From contig JBBPSI010000001.1 of the NCBI GenBank assembly GCA_038093515.1, positions 248,001-312,000 on the forward strand: a stretch of 64,000 nucleotides of DNA, given 5' to 3'. Made by a program: the position numbers and the translations under genes. The stretch is from Butyriboletus loyo (Eukaryota > Basidiomycota > Agaricomycetes > Boletales > Boletaceae). The notes under the pieces are model-generated. The model made no database searches. It was given only the letters and a program-made list of their open reading frames with translations, and was not told where the DNA came from. This document shows, in pieces, positions 55,130 through 64,000 of this stretch (positions are counted from its first letter, which is position 1; each line of letters begins with the position of its first letter).

Positions 55130-56907
55130 ATGGATCTTATAGACCTAATGCGTCTCTTCCTCCTCGATCACGGCGCTGGCAACGTCCAGAGCCTCGCAAA
55201 CTCACTCACGACGCTGGGCTACTCGGATTACAAGTGGATCAGAAATGCACACGAATTCGCTGAGTTGTACGCGATTTCCGATACACCCGTAAGTAGTGAT
55301 TGCCCCATTTTCATCCCTGGGCCTGATGACCCCATCGCGTCTCTCAGGCTCTCATCTTCCCTGGTCAGGGTGCCTTCCACACTGCTATCCAGTCCCTGCA
55401 TGATCATGGTCTGTTCGAGCCTCTTCAAAAGTACCTCCGTTCCGGGAAACCATACTTTGGCATCTGCATCGGCATGCAGGTCCTCTTCGCATCTTCGGCC
55501 GAGTCTCCCGGCACTCGGGGACTAGAGATGATACCATGCTCAATCATTCGCTTTGATGACACGGACAAGGCAGTCCCTCACATGGGATGGAACACCGCCG
55601 AGTTCCTCGATTCCTCCGATCCGTCATCTCTTGAGGGCATCTCGTCCACTTCACACTATTATTTTGTCCACTCTTACTGTGCCAAGTACGATCCCTCTAC
55701 TGCTGCTGCCGAGTGGGCGCATTCCACCACCCAGTACGGTCAGGAGGTCTTCATATCCACGGTACGAAGGCACAATATATTTGCTACCCAATTCCATCCC
55801 GAAAAGTCCGGTCCAGCGGGCCTGAATATCCTCAAAGATTGGATAGAGCAATCCCGCAAAGGACGTACCTTTGCTCTTCCATCCCCCACCCGCATACCAC
55901 GTCCCCCAAAGCCAAAAGATAGGTTCACCAAGCGTATCATCGCATGCTTGGACGTCCGTGCCAATGATGATGGAGACCTCGTCGTCACAAAAGGCGATCA
56001 ATATGATGTCCGCGAGAAAGTCTCATCCTCGGATGCCGCAGTCAGGACCGCTGGTGCTGTACGCAACCTTGGGAAGCCGGTCGCACACGCCGATAAATAC
56101 TATACATCCGGGGCAGATGAATTGTGCCTGCTTAACATCACCTCATTCCGTCACTCTCCTCTCCACGATCAGCCGATGCTTGCCGTCGTTCGCCTTGCCG
56201 CCGAGAAAGTCTTTGTTCCTCTCACGATTGGGGGTGGTATCAAGGACACCGTAGATCCTGACGGTACCAAACGCTCAGCAGTCGAAGTAGCTGGAACATA
56301 CTTCCGCGCTGGTGCCGACAAAGTTAGCGTCGGCTCTGAGGCCGTCTACGCGGTCGAGAAGCTACGCGCAGCGAATAATGTCGGTGACGGTTCTAGCGCG
56401 ATCGAGGCTATATCGAAGGTGTATGGTAGCCAAGCTGTTGTCGTCTCAATCGATCCAAAGCGGGTCTACGTGAATCCCGTTACATACGATGGGCCGTACA
56501 GAGACGAGCTCGTCTACGGGCAGGATAGTGGCCCCGATAAACGTAGCGAGGCTTGGTGGTATCAGTGCACTGTCTCTGGAGGACGAGAAGCACGCCCAGT
56601 CTCGGTTGTAGAGCTGGCGAAAGGCGCACAGAAGCTTGGAGCCGGAGAGATCCTACTCAATAGTATCGACAGGGATGGAACGGGTCTTGGTTTTGACCAC
56701 GACCTGATTCGGATGGTGAAAAACGCTGTGTCAATCCCGGTGGTAGCAAGCAGTGGAGCAGGAACCAAAGAACACTTTGTAACCGTGTTCAAGGAGACCA
56801 ATGTAGAGTCTGCTCTGGCTGCTGGAATATTCCACCGGGAGGAGGTGAGGATAGAGGACGTGAAAAGGACACTAGAAGAAGCGGGGTTCAATAGTAGAGT
56901 TATGTAG
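55130..56907 (+). CDS. HIS7: Imidazole glycerol phosphate synthase, bifunctional HisH-HisF
   Basis: Exons 55130-55288 and 55348-56907; 572 aa. Residues 7-245 are the glutaminase: LLDHGAGNVQSL, FPGQGAF, nucleophile Cys in FGICIGMQ, and the catalytic HPE in QFHPEKSG. Residues 255-572 are the cyclase barrel: RIIACLDVRANDDG, GADELCLLNIT, TIGGGIKD, AGADKVSVGS, and GEILLNSIDRDGTG with the catalytic Asp. The enzyme makes imidazole glycerol phosphate and AICAR, linking histidine and purine synthesis. The Met at 55148 is an alternative start directly before the first strand. Confidence 0.97.
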
Positions 56908-57290
56908 ACTTCGGGTCAACATGTACAGGATGGTGTCCTCATCAAGAGCTTCTGCTCAATCGAGCTCAACAAGCAAAATACAAGTGTGATACACTATTAG
57001 ATAAACCTCGCAACGTGTAGACCTACATACAGCTTCGAACGAAGTGGGTATATGTAGATAATAGGACAGTAGGGTGAACACAGGAAGCATGATGAAAGAG
57101 GGGGCGAGGAAAGGGTGATCAAAATCGTAATACGATGGAAATCTGGCATGGAGTTGCCAACTACCTGTAGTGCGATAACGTCGAAACAAAATGACAAAAC
57201 GGAACGCAATCTTGCAAGAAGAACTCCAACGTATGGTAGAAAAAAAAGAAAAAAAAGAAGTGCACAAGTCAAAGTGTGGAATAAAGCGCC
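56908..57290. other. Convergent 3' flanks with A-rich tract
   Basis: 383 bp lie between the stop codons of HIS7 and the Pal1 gene. An A-rich tract near 57240-57260 (AAAAAAAAGAAAAAAAAG-like) may relate to poly(A) signals. No gene is supported. Confidence 0.5.
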
Positions 57291-58940
57291 TTATTTCGGC
57301 CCTCTGACAACGTCCTTGACCTTCTTCAACAAACTCGTCTTTCGACCAAGGCCGGCACCAGACCCGGGTGATCCAGGTGTGCCATCATAGTCCGCGTATC
57401 TCTCTTCACCTGATGGGGTGCGGGTCTCCAGTGGCGCATGAGGTGTCGCCGGAAGTTGTTTCTCCTTTCGCGGATCATCAATATACACATAGGCTTCTGA
57501 GTTGTCTGACATTGGAGACGTGTTCTCCTTCAAGTTTCCGCGACGATCAATACTAGCGCCATTACCCCCAGCGAAACGTCCAAGGAAAGAGTTCTGTGGA
57601 CGATGGGTGGGCCGGGTTGCAAACTGATACTGGTCTGCTGGAGTTGGCGAGGGTGGCTTTTCGGTTTCATCGAAACCTACGGGAACGTTTGGGGAATCCC
57701 GCATCTTCCGGATACGTTGCATGAGAGACTTGGTACGTTTGGGTGCTCCTGAAGGAGATCCAGGGCCACTTTCTACATCAGACTGATGGGCATCATGTAC
57801 CTCTGGGACCATAATTGGCTGTGGGGGAGGCAGAGCGCCACGTCGGTTACGACGATTCTCTCTGTCGGTTCGGTCCTTGTCCCGTACCTGAGGTTGCCTG
57901 ACATCATCGTCTAGGTATTCCCTGTAGACCTCCCGGAGATCACGACCGTCCCTTGAACGACGCCCAACGGAGTGCTGGGGTGTGCCATTTCGGGAACCGT
58001 GTCCCTCCCTACCAGCATAAATGGAGTTGGACGGAGTGTCGCCGTCACGCCGAGTGGTGCCTCCACCTGCAAAGAATTCTTCGTATGGTTCGGGCTCGTG
58101 GATCCCCCAAGCCTCTGCGATAGCATCCACTTTCTTCTTTGGGATGTCATACGTGGGAGAAAATGACCCCTTGTAGGTATCTGGAGACGGGTAGGGAGAG
58201 TCAGTAGAGGCAAGGACACCTTCAACTGGTGGACTGCTCCAGGCGAGCATGGGTGCCTTGGTGCGATGGCGGTTGCGTGAGGGCGCACAGGCATCGAAGG
58301 GGCCGTCATGGTGGAACACTGGTGGGGACGATGACGAGAGTGAAGACATGGGATTTGGAAAAGGACGTACTAGGTCCCACACCACTAAAATCGAGTCGGT
58401 CTATGACGTCTGCATGAACGGAACCCTTCTTGCCACGAGGCTTTGCCTTTGCCTTTTCCAAGGCATTAGCAGCGTGCAAGACGGAATCTTGAGACATCGA
58501 GCGGCGACCGTGTGTACGGGGAGTGCCTGCGGGCTGATTACTGTTGGGGGATGGGAAATATGAGATTTTAGCTGAGGGAAGAGGAAAGAGACGGACGCAA
58601 CGACGGTCTGGCTGCGACCGGTCCTGGAGCGAGAGGGCTGTTCTGAGGACCTGAGCTGTACGGTATCTCTGACTGCGTCGAAGATGTTGTCACGATGGAG
58701 TGGTTGTTTATTCGTGGGTACCATCTTTGAGTGGGGTGGGTATTTCGGGGGTGGTTCGGGCGGCAATCGAGGGACAGGCTTTACCTGATGAACGGGATCT
58801 GAGAAGGGGTCGGAGTAGGATCTGTGACGGGTCCTGTGCCGTGCGACCTGAGGATTCTGAGGCTGAGCTTGGGGATGCAGATGGGGCTTTGATGGTGGCT
58901 TGTTCGCGGAACTGTTGCTGCCTGACTGCAACCTCGCCAT
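57291..58940 (-). CDS. PAL1: Pal1-family cell morphology protein
   Basis: Exons 58605-58940, 58371-58533 and 57291-58318; 508 aa, low complexity overall. The Pal1 signature is clear: HADVIDRLDFSGVGP then MFHHDGPFDACAPSRNRH, joined across intron 58319-58370. The rest is rich in Pro, Arg, Ser and Asp with many possible phosphosites and ends in KKVKDVVRGPK. Pal1 proteins associate with the cell cortex and endocytic sites and help keep cylindrical growth. The boundary between the first two exons is uncertain (intron 58534-58604 assumed; several in-phase donors), and a possible extra in-frame 63-nt intron starts at a GTAAAG near 58780. Confidence 0.82.
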
Positions 58941-59171
58941 CGTGATCCTCGTTTTTGAGGGTGTTCCCACGCCAAGCTGTACAAGCTGGCGGTGGGCCGC
59001 AGAAAGAATGGAGCGTCGGTGCTGTCGGGGACGGCGAGGAGGGGAGTGTACACGACGACGAGGAGAGAGAAGGTCGTGCGCAACGACTGTATTTAGCTGT
59101 CCCTCCGCTATTTATGCGGCCCACACGGGAACCACACGAGTGGCGTCCACCTTTCACCTCTTCGTTTTTTA

Positions 59172-60948
59172 ATGGGCCTCATATCCCGCGAGGACGTCGC
59201 AGCTCGCATCCTCGCCGGCGAGTCCCTCGTCGTTTACAACGACCTCCTCCTCCGCATTCCACGCGCTTGGCTCGCCGCACATCCCGGCGGCGCGCTCGCA
59301 ATCCTCCACTTTGTCGGTCGTGACGCCGCAGACGAAATTGACGCGTACCACAGCGAGCACACCATCCGCACAATCAAGAATTATGCCATCGGCACCGTCG
59401 ATACCTCCCCGCACGTCTGGGACCCCCTCCTCCCCCCAATCATGTCGGGCTGGGTCCGTAAGATATCCCCAGACGGCTCCCTCGCCTGGTACAACGAAGC
59501 AAACCCCATCACGTCGCCTTCTAGTCTGTCCTCCGAAATCCTTCTAGTCCAGAAAGACAGTTCCCTTCTCCAGGAGACAAACGGTCCCTCCCTCGCCACC
59601 CTCCTCCCCCCTCCCTCCAACTTGTCGCTCAAAGTACAAGCCCGTCATTCTGCTGCCTACAAGGAACTCCACAAGCATATCATCGACGCCGGTCTCTACA
59701 AGACCCGCTATCTCACTGGCTATGGCCCAGAAGTCGCCAGATACCTCCTCTTGGCTGCTTCCTCCGCCTATGCGTATAAGCATGGCTGGCTCGTCCCCAG
59801 TGCCGTCTGCCTCGGATTGCTCTGGCATCAACTCGTCTTCACCGTACACGATCTCGGCCACATGGGCGTCACACACGACTGGACCGTAGATCGTCTCCTT
59901 GCCATCTTTATTGCTGACTTTATTGGCGGCCTCAGCGTAGGCTGGTGGGTCGACGTACGTCTCCATCTTTGTTTCAGCGTCACCAGCTGACATCTTTCCC
60001 TCTACTTCTCTAGAATCACAACGTGCATCACCGTAAGTCCCTCGTCGCTGTCTCGACCTTTGCTCAACCTTTGCTTGTCAGTTGTTACGAACCATCCTTC
60101 CCAGTAAGTCTCATTCTTACACTCTCGTCCTCACTCTCATGCTCTCCAGCGATCCCGATATCGAGCATCTCCCGTTCCTGGTAATCTCGACGGCGTTCTT
60201 CAAGTCACTGTGGTCTTCCTACTACAAACGAACTATGCCCTTTGATCGCTTCTCGGCGGTCCTCGTCCCCTTTCAACATAAGCTTTTCTACATCATCCTC
60301 GCTTTTGGTAGATTTAACCTCTATGCGAACGCCTATGGCTTCTTGATCCGAAAAGCATTTGATACCCGCAGGGCGAGGGGTGGGAGATGGTCGTGGTGGC
60401 TAGAGGTCATTGGTGTCGCCTTCTTTTGGTGTTGGTTTGGTGCATTGCTCAAGGGTTGCGGGTCGTGGACCAACGCGTTGACCTACCTCATCGTCTCTCA
60501 CGTAGTCACCAGCCCTCTCCATGTCCAGGTACGTAATGCTGCTGGCAAGATCACAGACTCTTACTGCAGGCATTCTTCGTAGATTGTGCTTTCACATTTC
60601 TCTATGTCGACGGCAGACCTCGGTCCTACAGAGTCGTTCCCCCACCGCCAGCTCAGGACGACCACCGACGTTACATGTCCCTCATACCTTTCCTTCGTCC
60701 ATGGTGGCCTTCACCTTCAGGTCGCTCATCATCTCTTCCCTCGTCTTCCGCGTCACAACTTGCGTGAGGCCAGCATACTGGTGAAGCAGTACGCTAAGGA
60801 GCAGGAGCTCGTTTATGCCGAGTTTGGTTTCATCAAGGGCAATGGGGAGGTGCTGAATGTTCTCAAGGCGGTCGCGGATCAAGTCCGCCTTGTTGGGATG
60901 GTTGCAGATAAAGAAATCCAGGAAGTCATGGTGAAGAAGGCGCACTAA
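59172..60948 (+). CDS. Cytochrome b5-fused sphingolipid delta-8-type desaturase
   Basis: Exons 59172-59954, 60014-60032, 60082-60103, 60150-60528 and 60583-60948; 522 aa. An N-terminal cytochrome b5 domain has the heme motif HPGG and a second His in YHSEHT. The desaturase domain carries three histidine boxes, HDLGH, HNVHH and the Gln-type QVAHH, characteristic of front-end desaturases. Fungal enzymes of this layout introduce the delta-8 double bond in the sphingoid base of glucosylceramides in the ER. Four or more membrane helices are expected. The HNVHH box lies on its own 19-nt exon and the next exon has 22 nt. It is divergent from Pal1 (231 bp). Confidence 0.93.
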
Positions 60949-61192
60949 GGGTTGACTCACCCCCGCATATTTATGTTTGTGACAACTCCCGGACAACTAG
61001 ATACCCAGCCAGCTTGGAGGATCACATAGAACATCGATCAAAAATATTCATGATCATATGGTGTGATGGACAAATCGTGCTCATAGGGGATGCATAGGAC
61101 ATGTGCCGAACGCCCTCGGTTTTTGGGAGTATACAGGGGAATAAGAGAAAAGTGTGACATAGAGGTGCAACGTGCCGAGCAAGTCAAGGTTA

Positions 61193-61983
61193 CTACTTCT
61201 TCTTGTTTGCTTCCTCTTCTTCCTTCTAGATAATGAGGGTGATTTGAGTGCTGCTAAGCGACTGACTAGATTTCGGCGTACCTTCGCAGCCCGTATTTTG
61301 CGTACACCCGCATATCGGGCATTGGCGCGAGCGACGCGAAGGGTTCTGTAGGCTCCGAACGACCGTTCTTCGTCCGTAATTTTGCGGGGAGGTTCGTGAA
61401 CATATGGTTTAGGAAGTGGAAGAGTAGCCTGCGTCGTCTCAGCCTTGAGGTCGTCACCCTGACATCATGTTCAGATATTTAGGTTTTAATGCGACAACCT
61501 GAGGACGTACAGCAGAGTCACCCTTCTTGGGTTTGGATGCCTTTCGGGGAAAGACGATCAGCTTAGCCTTGTACGCTTTCAACCGCTCGACATTGAGAGC
61601 CTTTCCCTCCTCGCTCAAGTTTCTCCTCCGGTGGTCAACGACAATACCAATACCGCGTGCCCCTTTGCGGCTGATACCTGCCTCCTTAAGCTCAGCGAAA
61701 GTGAATCCGCGGCCTTCACGGAGCTTCCGGTTGTAGCGAACAGTCTGGCCACGGACAGCGGGACGAAGAAGTGTAAGAGGACGGACGCCTAGCTTGGCGG
61801 CCTTGACTTTGCGGGCCGTACGTCTGCGAAGCTTGCGGCCGGGTTGATCGAACCAGGTGCGCACGCGGCGCTGCCAATCCTTGCGGAAGTGGTTACCGGG
61901 AAGAACTAGGATATATCCGCCAAGTCAGGCGACGACGAGTAGGCGTATATCGACTACGCACCATTGTTGTGTGCGAAACCCAT
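61193..61983 (-). CDS. RPL13: 60S ribosomal protein L13 (eL13)
   Basis: Exons 61962-61983, 61511-61905, 61282-61458 and 61193-61225; 208 aa. The N-terminus [19 protein letters not shown] and core [32 protein letters not shown] and [12 protein letters not shown] are typical of eL13, as is the highly basic C-terminus ending EEEEANKKK. The first coding exon has 22 nt, ending in the AAT of HNN plus one base, a position where many fungal eL13 genes are interrupted. The protein is part of the cytosolic large subunit. Confidence 0.97.
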
Positions 61984-63108
61984 CTGTTATCTGCAAAAGA
62001 GAAACAGTCAGCTCTGAGTCACATCCAACTCTGCCGGGTCCATCCACCGTGCACCGGGATTGACTGGCGTGCGATTTTGAATGGTCATATCCCGATGGGA
62101 CTGGACGAGAAATGTGCTATCGAACAAGTGAACGTACCTTGACGCGGGTTTTCTTGACGCTGTTGACGGCGAAGAGGCCAGTGCCCTGCTAGACACCCTG
62201 TGCACGGGAACACCCGTAATTTGGTGCGGCGACTTATTTCCGGTGTTTGTTGCCGCGTATGTAGCCCCTGATCGTACAGCAAATCTATTTTCATGTAAAA
62301 ACAGATTTTTTACATATTGTATTATTTGTCCAATTAACGTGGGCGAAAGCGGTCGTAACCAACATGCAGATGTGAAGGAACATAGCGGACAGTATTAAAA
62401 GGCAAGAAACATTATACACCTTCCTTTTGTGGGACGAGCACCAAGAGCTTTATCATTATGGCATAAACTGTATAGTATTTATATAATTCTATTCCACGGA
62501 CCAAATATCTGCTTGTAGAGAATCAGGATAGACACTGCCCTACAACAACTTCGTCAGTCACGGTGACTCGCAACATTGATGATTTTACTCAACCCTTCCG
62601 CTGTCCACACACATATATATCATTTTCTTAGCATAATTTAGAGTATTTCGAACTTGAACGAACTCATTTGAAGTAAATCCGAGCGAGGTCGTTGAAAACT
62701 GACCGTCACTCATGTGTCACTGCCATCAGTGAAACGGTCATTTGGTCGGAACCAACGGCTGCGCTCGGTTAGCATCGGAAAGCAGCAACTGCCTCATTGA
62801 CCCTCTTTTTTTTTAACTACTTGTTTGTTCTATCGAACCACCTTGCCGTCGCTATGCAGCAAGTTGGATTGGGGACAGCGCAGGGTTGGTTATCGTTCCC
62901 TGCGTTGAGTGTGTCGACTATGTCGGCGAGGACATGGTGACGGTTTCATCGTCGCGCGGTTGCCGTGCGTCCTGCGGCTGTCAACTTTGCTGACGTGATT
63001 ACAACGTGAGTGGGCGTCTTTTCCCTCCACACAAAAATCGTCTTATCCCCACTACCAACGCTTCCTCGAGGAGGTGCTTCTTGCCAAGCTGTCGTCCATC
63101 GTTTGAGT
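61984..63108. other. Long intergenic region upstream of RPL13
   Basis: This 1.1-kb gap is the largest in the right half. It contains AT-rich stretches (62290-62340, 62460-62500) and a T9 run near 62807. Open frames are short and unconvincing on both strands. It probably contains the strong RPL13 promoter and leader and the promoter of the following plus-strand gene. No tRNA-like B-box or structured RNA was recognised. Confidence 0.5.
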
Positions 63109-64000
63109 ATGCGTTCTTCCCTTATACCATCGTTCTTATACTTTGCTTTATACTTCTCCGCCGCACTATCATTTAGTGTAACAGTCGGGTCGCCACCGAC
63201 CCAATGTGGTTCTCTGGATGTCACCTGGACAGGTGAGCCCAGCAATGTCTTTTGATGAATCCATCTCAATATGCTTGAACGGTAGGAGGTCAAGCTCCCT
63301 TCGAAATTATGTTGACACCCGTGAGTCACCCACCTCAGCGAAATATATCTTTCGCTCACCCCATATCGCAAGGCCTTCGACATTCCAAAGAACACATCTG
63401 TACCATCTTCAGCGTTTCAAGGCAATCAGGGCTTGTATCAAGTTTCGCCCATTACATTCATTGAGGGAACCAGATTCTTGCTGACCATGTCCGATGCAAC
63501 TGGCTTTGGAACTGGTGGCACATCCGACTTGATCACTGTGGGAGCACCAGTCGGAAGTGCCTCCTGTAATACCACCAGTCCAACGCTTTCATTTACTTTT
63601 GGTCTGCCATCTTCGCTGCAACAATGCAGGTATGCCGAAGATCTCAATCGTTTGTATTCGAGAAACTCAGCTCAACGTTAGTCCTTACGTCTTCAACGGG
63701 TACGATCAGGCTATCCAACCTGTCACAATTACGGTCAGTCAGATCAGCCATTCGATTTTTCTGTTGCTTAGATTTCGTTTATATCTAGGGACTCATTCCT
63801 GGTGGAGAATCTTTCCTTCTACACCCTCCTTCATCAGGAACAAGCTTCACATGGATCGCCGACGTCGCAGCTGGAACTACGGTTGTTTTCACACTGACCG
63901 ACGCCCAGGGTCATTCAGGCGGGTCCTCTGACGCCACGACGGTCGCCCTTTCCAATGACGCCAGTTGTCTCAACGCTACTTCACCCACCTCCACCCTAAC
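63109..64000 (+). CDS. Secreted or membrane Ser/Thr-rich protein, N-terminal part (runs off window)
   Basis: Exons 63109-63232, 63286-63320, 63373-63629, 63682-63733 and 63789-64000+. A signal peptide (RSSLIPSFLYFALYFSAALS) is followed by an extracellular beta-rich domain with two similar halves: GSPPTQCGSLDVTWTG...LTMSDATGFGTGGTSD and FVFNGYDQA-like...FTLTDAQGHSGGSSD. Cys residues are spaced as in agaricomycete proteins that continue into a Ser/Thr linker, a transmembrane helix and a cytoplasmic tail. Function is unknown; cell-surface location is inferred. The C-terminal part lies beyond the right edge. Confidence 0.82.

Noticed and set aside
54826..55263. 145-codon plus-strand ORF over the SER33/HIS7 junction
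   Set aside because: It is antisense to the SER33 N-terminus and out of frame with HIS7; both neighbours are firmly identified.
62290..63108. Possible small gene or RNA in the long spacer before the last gene
   Set aside because: Only short, AT-biased frames and a T run were found; nothing could be supported.

Overview
The window is a gene-dense nuclear segment of a filamentous basidiomycete, most likely an agaricomycete (mushroom-forming) fungus. Genes are split by many short introns (mostly 45-60 nt), spacers are short, and several proteins (the N-terminal partial gene, the Mid2-like protein, the DUF2235 protein, the cytochrome b5 desaturase) belong to families typical of mushrooms. No bacterial operon structure, CRISPR, rRNA or convincing tRNA was seen. 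All exon boundaries below were read by hand from splice consensus, phase and protein-family fit. About 180 introns were placed, and in nearly every gene the reading frame closes exactly to a stop codon.

Layout. 0-8.5 kb: a partial agaricomycete-specific protein (-), a Ser/Thr-rich membrane protein (+), decayed fragments, an isochorismatase-type hydrolase (+), another degenerate Ser/Thr-rich region and a Rab4-like GTPase (-). 8.5-19.6 kb: DSD1-like D-serine dehydratase (-) divergent from an alpha/beta hydrolase (+), a RidA protein (-), the RBM39-type splicing factor (-), a short ketol-acid reductoisomerase-like protein (-) and PEX16 (-). 19.9-27 kb: a Ser-rich coiled-coil protein (+), a 17-exon DUF2235 protein (-), NUS1 (-) and SEC17 (-). 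27-36.3 kb: AGM1 (+), a DUG3-like class II glutamine amidotransferase (+), ICE2 (+), the molybdopterin synthase large subunit (-) and a pseudouridine glycosidase-kinase fusion (+). 36.3-47 kb: IRC3-like mitochondrial helicase (-), ADP/ATP carrier (-), SIZ1/PIAS SUMO ligase (-), NudC (+), EED-like WD40 protein (-) and a complex I subunit (+). 47-57 kb: a BRCT/Myb protein resembling Rap1 (-), RPS16 (-), mitochondrial uL4 (+), RAD51 (+), SER33 (-) and HIS7 (+). 57-64 kb: Pal1 (-), a sphingolipid-type desaturase (+), RPL13 (-) and a partial secreted protein (+).

Functionally this is mostly housekeeping: ER and dolichol/GPI-sugar supply (NUS1, AGM1, ICE2), vesicle fusion (SEC17, Rab4), peroxisome biogenesis (PEX16), amino-acid synthesis (SER33, HIS7, a KARI homologue), ribosome and mitochondrial genes, and chromatin and genome maintenance (RAD51, SIZ1, EED, Rap1-like). 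Many genes form divergent pairs with short shared promoters (for example SER33/HIS7 with 67 bp between start codons).

The most unusual signal is in splicing rather than in any single gene. At least 11 of about 180 introns appear to use GC rather than GT donors. There are also very small exons (7, 8, 10, 13, 14 nt) and one candidate 1-nt exon. No clear previously undescribed multi-gene system was recognised. The unexplained stretches lie near 1.3-1.7, 4.2-4.7, 6.1-7.3 and 17.4-18.0 kb.
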